From positions 7,440,001 to 7,504,000 of the forward strand of contig NC_018681.1 in the NCBI RefSeq assembly GCF_000250675.2: a DNA stretch of 64,000 nt, read 5' to 3'. Source of the DNA: Nocardia brasiliensis ATCC 700358. GTDB taxonomy: Bacteria; Actinomycetota; Actinomycetes; Mycobacteriales; Mycobacteriaceae. Made by a program: the position numbers and the translations under genes. Below the pieces are notes generated by a model that made no database searches, was not told the origin of the DNA, and worked only from the letters and a program-made list of their open reading frames with translations. Below are positions 43,801-50,330 of the stretch, in pieces. Every line of letters starts with the position of its first letter. Position 1 is the stretch's first letter.

Positions 43801-45246
43801 CGCCGGGTACGCGGCCACCATCCGGTCGAAGGCCGTGGACAGGTCTTCCGGCGTACCGGGCAGCGCCGCACTCGCCCGCTCGGCGAGGATCCGTGCCGCG
43901 TCCGCGGGCGGGTAGGGCGCGACCCGCCCGATCGTCCGATCCTGTCCGTCGGTGAGTTCGCCGATCACGCGGACCAGCCCGGCCATGCGCCGCTGCACCG
44001 TCTCCGCGTCGACCGAGCGGGCATCGACCTCGAAGCCGAGCTGGATCCGTCCGCCGGACAGCGGGGTGACGGTGAGCCCGAGGTCCTCGGGCGGACCACC
44101 GGCCACATTCCGCAACGTGCCGACCGCGCCGGCGAAATCGAGGGCGACGTCGAAAGCCTTGAGATTGACACCGATCCCGTGCAGCAGCGCGCCGGTCTGC
44201 GCGGCGCCGAACTCGCGGGCCAGGTTCTCGCCGCGGTACCGCTGGTGCGCCCGCAGGCCGCGCAGGGCGTCGGCGACCCGCCTGCTCAGCGCGCCGATCC
44301 CGTCGTGACCGGACACCGCGAGCCGTAGCGGCAGCACATTGACCGCCATGGACGGTGTGGTCAGCGCGGTGCGGCCGACACGAGCCATCACCGGCAACGC
44401 GATCACCACGTCGGTCTCGCCGAGCAGCCGGTGCACGAATCCCGCGTAGCCGCCGACCAATACGTCCGCCCAGGTGGTGCCGTTCGCCTCGGCCACCGCA
44501 CCGACCCGGGCCATGAACTCGGCGTCGAGCACGGCGCGCGCCTGATGCGTGTGCTCCGCCGGTCCGTCCGGTTGGCTGCCGCGCCCGTCCAGCGACGGCA
44601 GCGGGGTGAGCAGGTCGCGCCAGTACGCACGATCCTGTTCGAACTCGGGTCCGGCCTGGTACGCGGCGTCCTCGGCGACCAACGTCGTCATCGAACCCCA
44701 GCGCACCGGCGCGACGGCGGTGCCGCGCACCAGGGCCGTGTAGTGCGCGGCCACCCGACGCGAAACCAGTGCCGCGCTGTACCCGTCGATGATCAGGTGG
44801 TGATAGAGCTGGATGCACCACACCTCGTTGTCCGACAGGCGCAGCAGGGTGTAGTTGAACAGCTGCCGATCGACCATCCCCCGGCACGCCCGCGCGGCCC
44901 GGATCCGCTCCGCCTCGACCGCGCGATGCGCGGCGGCGGTCGGATCCGCCTCGCCGCGCAGATCCACGGTGGGTCGCAGCTGCGCCGCGGCGTCGGTGAT
45001 CCGCTGCCGCGGCCCGTCCGCGCCTTCGCTGAAACGCAAACGCATGGTGTCGGATTCGGCGATCGTGCGGCGAATCGCGGTGTCCAGCAGATCCAGATCG
45101 ATGGGTTCCGGTCCGGCGATCTCGAGCACCTCGCCGACCAGATAACCGAGGGTGTCGGGGTCGAGCCGTTGGGCGTTCCAGATCCCGAGTTGCGCTCCGG
45201 TCAAAGCGAATTCATCGTGCCCGTCCACCGCCGGAAGATCCGTCAC
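31822..45246 (-). CDS. Four-module NRPS for a mixed catecholate-hydroxamate siderophore
   Basis: The protein has 4474 residues from GTG 45246 (TGAGGA nine bases upstream). Domain order, approximate residues: C1 10-450 (HHLIIDG near 150), A1 460-960, T1 near 1010 (GGDSI), E 1070-1510 (HLAVDGVSWR near 1205, EGHGR, VGWFTSEYP); C2 1530-1960 (HHLLTDGWS), T2 near 2034 (LGGHSL); C3 2090-2530 (HHIAFDATS), A3 2550-3050, T3 near 3090; C4 3150-3600 (HHLLIDGWS), A4 3610-4115, T4 near 4172, TE 4225-4474 (GYSFGG). Module 2 has no adenylation domain. Pocket codes read by eye are DADDLGMVDK for A1 (basic residue, Arg-like), DILQLGVVWK for A3 (Gly) and DMENLGLINK for A4 (N5-hydroxyornithine). DHB from the free carrier should enter at C1. 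The predicted product resembles heterobactin. The gene is coupled to the downstream binding-protein gene. Confidence 0.95.
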   Translation of the reverse strand: MTDLPAVDGHDEFALTGAQLGIWNAQRLDPDTLGYLVGEVLEIAGPEPIDLDLLDTAIRRTIAESDTMRLRFSEGADGPRQRITDAAAQLRPTVDLRGEADPTAAAHRAVEAERIRAARACRGMVDRQLFNYTLLRLSDNEVWCIQLYHHLIIDGYSAALVSRRVAAHYTALVRGTAVAPVRWGSMTTLVAEDAAYQAGPEFEQDRAYWRDLLTPLPSLDGRGSQPDGPAEHTHQARAVLDAEFMARVGAVAEANGTTWADVLVGGYAGFVHRLLGETDVVIALPVMARVGRTALTTPSMAVNVLPLRLAVSGHDGIGALSRRVADALRGLRAHQRYRGENLAREFGAAQTGALLHGIGVNLKAFDVALDFAGAVGTLRNVAGGPPEDLGLTVTPLSGGRIQLGFEVDARSVDAETVQRRMAGLVRVIGELTDGQDRTIGRVAPYPPADAARILAERASAALPGTPEDLSTAFDRMVAAYPARVVLVAGETRLTAADLGRQVHQLARFLRGRGVGPDDIVGLALPRTAEIVVAMLAVQHAGAAHLVLDPEHPTERLRDIVDDARPVQVLAVDALAEVLAGEARPTPISLSDSAVRALIDAAPDGPLSAAELAAPRHPEHLAYVVYTSGSTGRPKGVLVRSGGAAHLLHHHRSTIYAEAADRVGGRQLHTAHTASFAFDAALDQLLWLLCGHRVHLYDAELQRDAAAQVAAFAADRIDVVDTTPSMAAALIDNGMLGARHRPQLLLFGGEAASPALWETIVASGVAARNMYGPTEATVDALTAPVSGSVPHVGGPLVGMSTYLLDSALQPVPHGEVGELYLAGPQLARGYLGRQVVTAERFVADPFGTPGARMYRTGDRARWRTGHGYEFLGRGDNQVKIRGHRVELGEVEAILGALPGVAAAAAVIRSTAGLAQLIGYLVPASGQRLDGADELRHRLAKTVPDHLVPSVLVVLDALPTTVNGKLDRAALPAPQLVSSGRAPRTDRERAVCAVVAEVLGRPAVSVDDEFFGLGGDSITAISVSSRLRAHGLLVQPKAILAQGDLGTIAATADRLADEPRAVTDDEPTGVVPLPPIVRALLDANPDEAAIAGYAQWTVLALHETLDFAQLRSGVQAMLDRHDALRAVLDTETTPPTLTIGAPGSVQAADILGELDVEDVSRIPALAQDLADQLSPRAGRCLRVALARTPAGAPDRLLVVANHLAVDGVSWRVLLPELHAACRAARDGQPVQLVSKGSSWRRYATMLAEAGTAGTYAREAEHWRAALGRATTAPLGARALDPRRDHARSAVRTRTFAAAAITEALLTTLPVAYRAGADDVLLAALLLAVNSWRHSRGEALEAGRPVTVEGHGRDPLAADTDFAGTVGWFTSEYPVWAPADGIDTAAGLAEALAGGAAAGRLLRAVKEAKRAVPGGGVGYGVLRHLDPRTAPDLASTPAPELLLNYLGRFAASPGTDWQLPEEDPFAVCEPAGKALSEVLALNAFVHEQGAPRLAVEWTAAGEVLGAATVTALQEHWELALEAFAAHAVLFEGGLTPSDCPEVPATQDGIDELEALHGPLAALLPLSPLQEGLLFHAIRDGAADVYTLTARIDLTGPLDEQRLATAFDAVLARHPNLGAAFHYTALDRPVQAIPRTLRMPWRYADLSALPVRTAVAAADRLETEAAAHHFVVDRSPLLRALLIHLPDAQHRLVLNAHHLLTDGWSTPIVLRELLALYHRAELPAPAAYRDYLAWIARQDRGAVRDAWAARLAGLAAPSLLSTTSTGAQDFRQVPVPLSEAQAAALVALGRRRGLTLNTLVQGTWAVVLAELTERADVVFGATVSGRPAELPGVEAMVGLFTNTIPVRCTLAPERPLLDLFAELQETQFAMQEFEQASLAEIERAAGLGQLFNTLVVFENFPNSGAQQPESHELRIAGFHNHGLTHYPVTLLAPPGERLELVVYHDRAAVADVTVGRIIDRIAQVLRTVVEAEGTRVGELLDMSGWVTPSAPVRTPDRPRVIDSPGVADDAVLSAIREGAAGVLELASIGPDDDFFALGGHSLTAMRLVGKLRRLGVRVAITDVFDAPTARTLAARAQIDPRRFGQRAVAETSEVATAPTDFTPAVLDRVGSGAPLSPAQERLWFLHRLEGPSTTYDVPVVVRLRGALDNDALAAAWRDVLARHPVLRTTYPQDAAGSATLHLLAAAEAAGLDWHAVGAEGLDAAVAACLTQPVDITAAAPARATLLEVAPDDHVLVLVVHHIAFDATSLRPLFDDLDTAYRARVKDEAPQWSPAGTDYREYAARERRRQQQDAYAGQLTYWRDTLAGLPAELELPFDRPRPARAAYRGHTVLRPLPAGLRAAITELCGEYGVSPLMVLQAAVATTWSAFGAGRDIPLGSTVSHRDSVLDDDAGEFGDTVGYFVNTLVVRCDLSGRPSFAELLARVRVAALDALAHQDAPFERVVDAVAPPRSLARHPLFQTMVAYEPAAPAPKLGGLVVEPVPPVTTAARFDTAVWLADAGALDEANLRLVVDADLFDPATADALADGLVAVLERVVPEPTAGIFETALTATDPARDPARRSTTPPGVAVRFADQVRATPDATAVVCGADSLTYAELATRTADLAALLLAAGAGPEQVVGVALARSTDLIAGLLAVLRLGAAYLPLDVDYPADRLAYMLADATPVCVLTSSDLADRLPAGGPPTVLTDGAAQPDPVALPLPRPADERLAYVIHTSGSTGKPKGVMVTTANLAAFAETVGGEGWIGRGDRIVAVTTVSFDIAVLELLLPLTVGATVVLADRATVRDPDALHALIAESAATLVQATPSLWRVLVEHEDAPRLAAVRALVGGEALPADLAVALVATCRSVRNVYGPTEATVWATARDLRDGEQVTIGAPWTDVHTRVLDEHLRPVPPGVAGELYLGGAQVVRGYLGKPELTAARFVPDPDLPGRRLYRTGDLVRQRAGRLEYLRRSDDQVKVRGFRIELGDVESALRAVAGVARAAATVRADSAGTGRLFGYVVASPGGTLDPAAVRAAVAGILPEYMVPQAIAVLDALPLTLNGKVDRAALPEPTRTDTARRAPRTAAERTLCALAGEVLGIAAPGPDDAFFALGGDSISSVRLVTGARRHGLVLSVADVFEHPTLGELAAAATAADTAAAPVAATELVTVDADQRARLDALCPAWQEALPLSPLQEGMYFQSVVDRAAGSDAYHMQVSFVFEAARPARADLLRRALDAVLRRHANLRAGFTHAGFGAPVQFIPGAWETPCREVDLRTTDDAAAAVAALADEEYRTPFDFGAPPLIRLVLVRLPDGTSRTVFTLHHLLIDGWSLALLFTELFTLYERAETSSAGELDVALEPAADFRDQLRWLAGLDHGASEKAWHAYLSDLRQPTLVGTGATDRSPLPGRSRIELPAATSAALRALAGHGQVTLSTVVSTAWGLALRASTGLDDVVFGSTVSARSPEVPGAERMIGLVLNTIPVRVQVRPGEPLLDLLHRMLREQGGLVAHQQLGLGRIQRAAGYPTLFDTLYVFRNLPRDESGAADVFARTGVVGREAVDSTHYALTLDVDPGAGSDPLRITLEHRADLIPDGLAEQMLARLVTILEQLAAPDTVAGRTVVADTAVPVAAAPEFTPERVHVPLPGQPGGSVDALLRERAAATPDALALVCGPVALTARELDDRVDRMARLLASRGVGITDVVALALPRIADHVVAIFAVMRTGAAYLPLDLTHPPARLRALLADSAASALISTGTHRESVIDGDGGPRVQLLIDQPDVARVLDGAVPPPPVPEVAVAGPSCADQPAYVIYTSGSTGRPKGVVIGHRGLTTMYHNHLDEIFGPTDRRANRGRLRVAHTVSFSFDMSWEELFWLLAGHEVHVIDEQARLEPAALVAHYQDVGIDAVNVTPSYARELLAAGLLTGAHVPALVLLGGEAVPPDLWTLLREHPVATGYDLYGPTEFTINALGSPVSGSATPCLGRPVRNAKARVLDSGLAEVPVGAQGELYLSGDGIAIGYRDRAGLTAGTFVADPFAPDGGRMYRTGDLVRRRADGELEYLGRADHQVKIRGVRIELAEVETALAALPGVRRAAATVRADSAGTARLFGYVVLDAGCAPRDLRPEVRAKVPAALVPAEIVVIDAIPLTPNGKLDRAALPQPERRTVRRAPETARERAVCAVFEQVLELAEVDIEDSFFDLGGDSLRAMRLLGALDRGLGVTISLGTLTARPTVAELAAHLDRTQGAAAEPESSAPGREHVLVLRAGGAEAPLFCVHPAGGFAWQFLPLATRLTAGRPVIGLQLPTLSGAAPAAASIDELAAQYVATVRAQQPSGPYHLLGYSFGGNVVHAMAAQLSAAGEEVAFAGLIDAAPLGSRAGAEHEIDADVTELLTVLAPEIGSADPQLHAALRAGFTECVRLLAVSAVPDYTGPLTLFTADRPHDAVAAPGEELAAGWRALGLDPVVHHLPFDHAGLVTAAGWAELTPLIERELGMKVRSTQGDR

Positions 45247-45340
45247 AACCCATTCCTCAATCTCGAGCCACACACGTTCAACGCCTGCCGTCGCACGACA
45301 CCGGGCAGCAGGCGGGTAATGCCGAAACCAACAGCCGCCG

Positions 45341-46195
45341 TTATTCGGCGTCGGTCTCGTGGTCCTCGTCGAAGTCCGCGTGCCCGCGCTTCCAGTAGGC
45401 CGTGACATCGGAGTCACCGGGCTTGGCGCGCAACACTTCTCGTACCCAGCGGCGCAGCGGCCGCACCACGCCCGCCTCGGCGGCGATCCAGGCGTAGATC
45501 CGCTCGCCCGCCGGCAGTGCGACACCGCACACCGCGCGCTCGAGCAGGTCCGAGCGCCCCGGCGCGACTTCGCCCCTATGCAGCCACCGCACCTCGACGC
45601 CCGCGGGCGCGCTCAGCTCGATCTGTTCCGACTCGTCGACCACCTCGATGAACGCCCAGCCCGCCGCGTCGGCGGGCAGCGCCTCCAGCCAGCGAGCGAT
45701 CGCGGGCAGCGCGGTGATATCGCCGGCCAGCAGGTACCGGTCGTAGGTGAACGGCACCACCAGTCCCCCGGGCGGGCCGGCGATGTACACCCGCGTCCCG
45801 GGCGTCGCCGCCGCGGCCCACTCCGCCGCGTGGCCGCCCGGATGCAGCGCGAAATCGATGTCGAGTTCACCGGCCGCCGCGTCATAGCGCCGCACCGTGT
45901 ACTCGCGCGAGATCGGCAGCGGACGCGGCCATTTCAGGGCGAGATCGACCTGCTCGGGCAGGCGCAGCGCACCGTCGGGATCCGGGTAGATCAACCGGAC
46001 GTGCTCGGTGGGGGCGTGACTTTCGAACCCGGCGAGTTCGGGGCCGCCGAAGGTCAGCCGGCGCAGCCCGGAACCGATCATCCGGGTGTCGAGCACGGTC
46101 ACTTCGCGCAGGCCGATCGGGTACGGCACCTTCGCGCCGCCCGCCTCGCCGTCGAGCACCTCGGCGATCCGTTCGAGATGAGCCGCCCGGTTCAT
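45341..46195 (-). CDS. Siderophore-interacting protein (ferric-siderophore reductase)
   Basis: The protein has 284 residues from ATG 46195 (MNRAAHLERIAEVL); ATG 46243 is an in-frame alternative. It belongs to the SIP/ViuB flavoprotein family: a ferredoxin-reductase-like barrel with the FAD motif PISREYTVRRYD, DFALHPGGHAAEWAAAATPG, and the NAD(P)H-side YLLAGDITALPAIARWLEAL and YAWIAAEAGVVRPLRRWV. It should release iron by reducing the internalised ferric siderophore. It is the first gene of the NRPS operon, with a near-consensus iron box upstream and 94 bases before the NRPS start. Confidence 0.9.
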   Translation of the reverse strand: MNRAAHLERIAEVLDGEAGGAKVPYPIGLREVTVLDTRMIGSGLRRLTFGGPELAGFESHAPTEHVRLIYPDPDGALRLPEQVDLALKWPRPLPISREYTVRRYDAAAGELDIDFALHPGGHAAEWAAAATPGTRVYIAGPPGGLVVPFTYDRYLLAGDITALPAIARWLEALPADAAGWAFIEVVDESEQIELSAPAGVEVRWLHRGEVAPGRSDLLERAVCGVALPAGERIYAWIAAEAGVVRPLRRWVREVLRAKPGDSDVTAYWKRGHADFDEDHETDAE

Positions 46196-46294
46196 GCGAG
46201 CGCGCCGATTTTCGTCATTTGTGTGACATCCCTTGCGTTCCATGGAGATCCATCGGCCGATCAGGCCGACGTGCACCACCTCCGGCGCAAAGTC

Positions 46295-46313
46295 TGAGGT
46301 TAGCCTAACTTAA
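46295..46313. promoter_or_regulatory. Near-consensus IdeR/DtxR iron box
   Basis: TGAGGTTAGCCTAACTTAA matches the IdeR consensus at 17 of 19 positions by eye, the best of three in the window. It lies upstream of the SIP gene and should control the SIP-NRPS-binding protein-exporter operon. Confidence 0.9.
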
Positions 46314-46359
46314 TTTACCGAGCAACACCAGCGGTCCGAATCGGTGCCGCGGCACTGCC

Positions 46360-47316
46360 CTACCGCGTGCGCTGCGGCGGGTTCCGCAGCAGGTGATCGA
46401 CCACCAGCCGACCGAGCGTGTAGCCGTTGTCCAGCGACAGCCGGAACCCGGCGGAATGCTGCTGGATGTGATCCATGACGCTCTGACCAGGATAGGGCTG
46501 ATCGAAATTGCTCACGGTGCGCAGCGACAGATACCGATCCAGCTTGCCGTGCCGCTGCAGCACCGCCGCGGTCGCGTTGTCCTCCATCTGCGTCGTGCAG
46601 TAGACACCGCGCCCCTCGGTGCGCACGCCCATGATGTAGCGCGCGGTCTCGGAGAGCTGTTTGCCGGAATACCAGTCGTCACCGGTCATGGTGTCGCACT
46701 TGACCACCGCGGGCTTACGGCCCTCCTGCCCGGGGAACTGCGCCCGCTCGGCGGCGGCCTCGGGACTGTCGGCGAGCGGGGCATGCTCGGTCAGCCGGAA
46801 CGCCGTCTCGACCAGCGACTCGTTCAGCTGGAAGGCGGCGGTGTCGTAGTTCTCGACGGGCCGGTACCCATAGGGCAGCTCCGGCGCCTCGGCGGGCACG
46901 AGATGATTGCCGAGATCGAAGTCGACCACCCAGCGCGCCCACGCCGCGCCGCCGAGCGTGCCCTGATCCGGCGGGGTGCCCGCGGTGCCGACGGTGAGGA
47001 AGTAGGCGTCGTCGAAATCGAGCTGCGGACTGTCCAGCAGCGCCATCATGGTGGACGCCGCATTGGTCTTGCCCTGCCCGGTCTGCGCGACGCACAGGCC
47101 CTCGGCGTTGCAGTGCACCGGCTTGTACGCGGTGGGCAAGTTCACCGTGATCGGCAGCGATTCGCGTTGCAACCACGGCTCGGTCTCGGGGTCGAACATA
47201 GTGATCACGAGCACCCCGACCTTGACCGGTTTCGCCTCGTCGGCGCCACCGCACCCGACGCTCAGCGCGGCGACGGCGAACACGAGGCAGGCGACGACCC
47301 AGCGACGTAGCGGCAT
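46360..47316 (-). CDS. Purine nucleoside permease (NUP) family lipoprotein
   Basis: The protein has 318 residues. A signal ends in the lipobox LSVGC at about residue 22. The mature domain matches the NUP family (PF06516-like): VGVLVITMFDPETEPWLQRE, CVAQTGQGKTNAASTMMALL, FLTVGTAGTPPDQGTLGGAAWARWVVDFDLG and VSNFDQPYPGQSVMDHI. Despite the name, the fold resembles nucleoside phosphorylases, so it may act as a secreted nucleoside-binding or cleaving protein. ATG 47316 has AGGA seven bases upstream. It is divergent from gnd. Confidence 0.87.
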   Translation of the reverse strand: MPLRRWVVACLVFAVAALSVGCGGADEAKPVKVGVLVITMFDPETEPWLQRESLPITVNLPTAYKPVHCNAEGLCVAQTGQGKTNAASTMMALLDSPQLDFDDAYFLTVGTAGTPPDQGTLGGAAWARWVVDFDLGNHLVPAEAPELPYGYRPVENYDTAAFQLNESLVETAFRLTEHAPLADSPEAAAERAQFPGQEGRKPAVVKCDTMTGDDWYSGKQLSETARYIMGVRTEGRGVYCTTQMEDNATAAVLQRHGKLDRYLSLRTVSNFDQPYPGQSVMDHIQQHSAGFRLSLDNGYTLGRLVVDHLLRNPPQRTR

Positions 47317-47575
47317 CGGATGATCCTATGTTATGCCGGGGCGTGGTCAGGACGTCCGCCGTGAGCTGCGCGGATCCGAACCGGGCCGACCGCCGAGGCG
47401 AGCGGCCCGCCCATGTAGGTTGGACGGCAGGTTCTCTTGCGGCACAAGCGAACCACCGGGCCCCCGCCGACCTGCGGTTACGGTGCGCCCGCGGATTCGA
47501 CGAGCAAGCCAGACGCTCGGGTGCCGACAGTCGGTGGAGCGCGGCCGGTCCGCGCCGAGTGAAAGGCCAGACAGC
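47317..47575. other. Divergent gap upstream of gnd
   Basis: About 260 bases between the NUP lipoprotein gene and gnd. The gnd frame is open for 81 codons before the chosen ATG, but that stretch does not match the family. Promoters are expected here; none was assigned. Confidence 0.35.
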
Positions 47576-49030
47576 ATGACGTCATCGGCGGGATCGAACG
47601 CACGCGCCCACATCGGGGTCACCGGCCTCGCGGTGATGGGAAGCAATATCGCGCGCAACTTCGCCCGTCACGGACACACCGTGGCACTGCACAACCGCAG
47701 CATCGCCAAGACCGACGCGCTGCTCGCGGCGCACGGCGACGAAGGCGATTTCGTGCGCACCGAGACGATCGAGGAGTTCGTCGGCGCGCTGCAGAAGCCG
47801 CGCCGCGTGCTGATCATGGTCAAGGCCGGCGCCCCCACCGACGCGGTGATCGAGGAACTCGCCGCCGCGATGGACGAGGGCGACATCATCATCGACGGCG
47901 GCAACGCGCTGTTCACCGACACCATCCGCCGGGAGAAGGCGCTGCGCGAGCGCGGCCTGCACTTCGTCGGCGCGGGTATCTCCGGCGGCGAAGAAGGCGC
48001 ACTGAACGGCCCGGCCATCATGCCCGGCGGCCCGAAGGAGTCCTACGAGACGCTGGGACCGCTGCTCGAGTCGATCGCCGCGCAGGTCGACGGGACGCCG
48101 TGCTGCACCCACATCGGGCCGGACGGCTCGGGCCACTTCGTGAAGATGGTGCACAACGGCATCGAGTACGCCGACATGCAGCTCATCGGCGAGGCCTACC
48201 ACCTGCTGCGCGACGCGCTCGGCTTCGACGCCAAGCAGATCGCCGACGTCTTCACCGGCTGGAACCAGGGCGAGCTGGAGAGCTACCTGGTCGAGATCAC
48301 CGCCGAGGTGCTGAACCAGACCGACGCCAAGACCGGCACCCCGCTGGTCGATGTCATCCTCGACGCCGCCGAACAGAAGGGCACCGGCCGCTGGACCGTC
48401 AAGGCGGCGCTGGACCTCGGCGTGCCGGTGACCGGTATCGCCGAGGCCGTGTTCGCTCGTGCCCTGTCCGGCGCCACCGCGCAGCGCGCGGCCGCCGGTG
48501 GCCTCGCCTCCGGCCAGCTGGCCGCCAAGCCCACCGACGCCGAGCAGTTCACCGCCGATATCGAGCGCGCGCTCTACGCGTCGAAAGTGGTGGCCTACGC
48601 CCAGGGCTTCGACCAGATCGCCGCCGCCAGCGTCGAATACGACTGGAATCTGCGGCCCGGCGATCTCGCGACCATCTGGCGCGGCGGCTGCATCATCCGC
48701 GCCCGCTTCCTCAACCGCATCAAGGACGCGTACGACACCAACCCGCAGCTGCCCAGCCTCATTCTCGATCCGTTCTTCCAGGCGGCCATCGAGAACGCCA
48801 TCGACAGCTGGCGCCGGGTGGTGGCTGCCGCCGTGCAACTCGGCATCCCCGTCCCGGCCTTCGCGTCCTCGCTCGCCTACTACGACGGCCTGCGCGCCAA
48901 GCGCCTGCCCGCCGCCCTCACCCAGGCACAGCGGGACTACTTCGGCGCCCACACCTACGAGCGCATCGATATGCCCGGTAAGTACCACACCCTGTGGAGC
49001 GGCGACCGCAGCGAGATCGCAGCCGACTGA
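47576..49030 (+). CDS. gnd: 6-phosphogluconate dehydrogenase, decarboxylating
   Basis: The protein has 484 residues from ATG 47576 (AAAGG about nine bases upstream), the usual length for the long form. It converts 6-phosphogluconate to ribulose 5-phosphate with CO2 release and NADPH in the pentose phosphate pathway. Landmarks are the dinucleotide fold GVTGLAVMGSNIARNFARHG, IIDGGNALFTDTIRRE, GISGGEEGALNGPAIMPGG, the catalytic HFVKMVHNGIEYADMQLI, and AFASSLAYYDGLRAKRLPA near the C-terminus. A hairpin terminator follows directly. Confidence 0.97.
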   Translation: MTSSAGSNARAHIGVTGLAVMGSNIARNFARHGHTVALHNRSIAKTDALLAAHGDEGDFVRTETIEEFVGALQKPRRVLIMVKAGAPTDAVIEELAAAMDEGDIIIDGGNALFTDTIRREKALRERGLHFVGAGISGGEEGALNGPAIMPGGPKESYETLGPLLESIAAQVDGTPCCTHIGPDGSGHFVKMVHNGIEYADMQLIGEAYHLLRDALGFDAKQIADVFTGWNQGELESYLVEITAEVLNQTDAKTGTPLVDVILDAAEQKGTGRWTVKAALDLGVPVTGIAEAVFARALSGATAQRAAAGGLASGQLAAKPTDAEQFTADIERALYASKVVAYAQGFDQIAAASVEYDWNLRPGDLATIWRGGCIIRARFLNRIKDAYDTNPQLPSLILDPFFQAAIENAIDSWRRVVAAAVQLGIPVPAFASSLAYYDGLRAKRLPAALTQAQRDYFGAHTYERIDMPGKYHTLWSGDRSEIAAD

Positions 49031-49036
49031 CCCTCG

Positions 49037-49068
49037 CGCACGCCCCGGCCCCGGCGCCGGGGTGTGCG
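49037..49068 (+). terminator. Hairpin terminator after gnd
   Basis: A 12-bp stem (CGCACGCCCCGG against CCGGGGTGTGCG, one G-T pair) with an eight-base loop starts six bases after the gnd stop. There is no T-run. Confidence 0.7.
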
Positions 49069-49162
49069 TCTGATGGACCAGGGGTGGCAGCACCGAATCC
49101 CGGGTATGGGTACGGGATTTCCCTGATGTGCGGAGCACTTCGGGACTTCTAGTGTCCGAGCC

Positions 49163-50272
49163 ATGCGTAAGTTGGCTCTTGTCATGGCATTCGTCGCACT
49201 GGTCGCCGCCGGATGCGCGAAATCCACCTCGGAAGCAGCGCCGGACGGTGCGGCACGGGTGCAGGCGGATCTCGACGAGCTGGTGCGGTCGGGCATCACC
49301 GGGGCCATCGCGACCACCACCGTGGCCGGACACACCACGACGCTGTCCGCGGGCGTCGCGAATCGAGTTACAAGAGAGCCGATTCCGACCGATCACCCGC
49401 AGCGGGTACGCGTGGGCAGTGTCGGCAAGAGTTTCATCGCGACGATCGTGCTGCAACTGGTCGGCGAGGGCCGGATTCGCTTGGACGAGCCGATCGACAC
49501 CTACCTGCCCGGCTTGCTGACCGGCGACGGCGTCGACGGGCGCGCGATCACCGTGCGCCAGATCCTGCAGCACCGCAGTGGATTACCCGAGTTCAGCGAT
49601 GACGCGGAGGTCGACGAGGTCGCGGCCGCCGCCGCGGGCCGGGTGTTCACGCCCGACGAGGAGATCCGGCTCGCCCTGCGCCGCCCCGCCCAATTCGCGC
49701 CCGGAACCCGGCAGAAATACACCAACACGAACTACGTCGTGCTCACCGAACTCATCCGCACCAGCACCGGCAATCCCTATGCCGCCGAACTGGAACGACG
49801 CATCGGCACCCCGCTCGGCCTCGCCGACACCTACCTGCCGCCCGCCGGCGAACACGACATCCGCGGTCCGCACCCGCACGGCTACGCGATCATCGACGGC
49901 ACACTCACCGATGTCACCCGGATCGAACCCTCGGTGCCCGGCGCGGCCGGCGGACTCGTATCCACCGGCGCAGACCTCAACCGCTTCTTCACCGCCCTGA
50001 TCGCCGGCGAACTGCTCCGCCGCCCGGAAATGGACGCGATGCTGGCCAGCCTGCCGATGAGCGAGCCCTACCCCCTCGACTACGGACTCGGCCTGATGAC
50101 CACCGACCTACCCTGCGGCACAAAATTCCTCGGCCACACCGGCGGCATCACCGGCTACATCACCCTCTCCGGCACCACCCCCCAAGGCCGCACCGCAACC
50201 CTCACCATCACCGAATCCGCCGACATCGAATCCCGCGCCAACAGCTTGCTGGCACATGCGCTTTGCCCGTGA
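49163..50272 (+). CDS. Class C beta-lactamase/DD-peptidase-like lipoprotein
   Basis: The protein has 369 residues. A signal ends in the lipobox VAAGC at about residue 19. The serine hydrolase fold has all three motifs: SxxK in VGSVGKSFIATIV, YxN in KYTNTNYVVL and HTG in LGHTGGITGYI. This places it with extracellular D-Ala-D-Ala carboxypeptidases, esterases and class C-like enzymes anchored to the membrane; a peptidoglycan substrate is likely but not proven. Base usage in the last 150 codons is unusually C-rich. It is followed by a repeat-rich non-coding region. Confidence 0.88.
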   Translation: MRKLALVMAFVALVAAGCAKSTSEAAPDGAARVQADLDELVRSGITGAIATTTVAGHTTTLSAGVANRVTREPIPTDHPQRVRVGSVGKSFIATIVLQLVGEGRIRLDEPIDTYLPGLLTGDGVDGRAITVRQILQHRSGLPEFSDDAEVDEVAAAAAGRVFTPDEEIRLALRRPAQFAPGTRQKYTNTNYVVLTELIRTSTGNPYAAELERRIGTPLGLADTYLPPAGEHDIRGPHPHGYAIIDGTLTDVTRIEPSVPGAAGGLVSTGADLNRFFTALIAGELLRRPEMDAMLASLPMSEPYPLDYGLGLMTTDLPCGTKFLGHTGGITGYITLSGTTPQGRTATLTITESADIESRANSLLAHALCP

Positions 50273-50330
50273 AATGTGCGGGGCTACAGTCGTTTCCCTC
50301 GTAGTGCGCGGGGCGTCTTCACGAGTGCCG

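Noticed and set aside
47333..47575. Longer gnd start at 47333
   Set aside because: The extra 81 residues are Arg/Pro-rich and not part of the 6-phosphogluconate dehydrogenase family. ATG 47576 has a ribosome site and starts the protein at the expected place.
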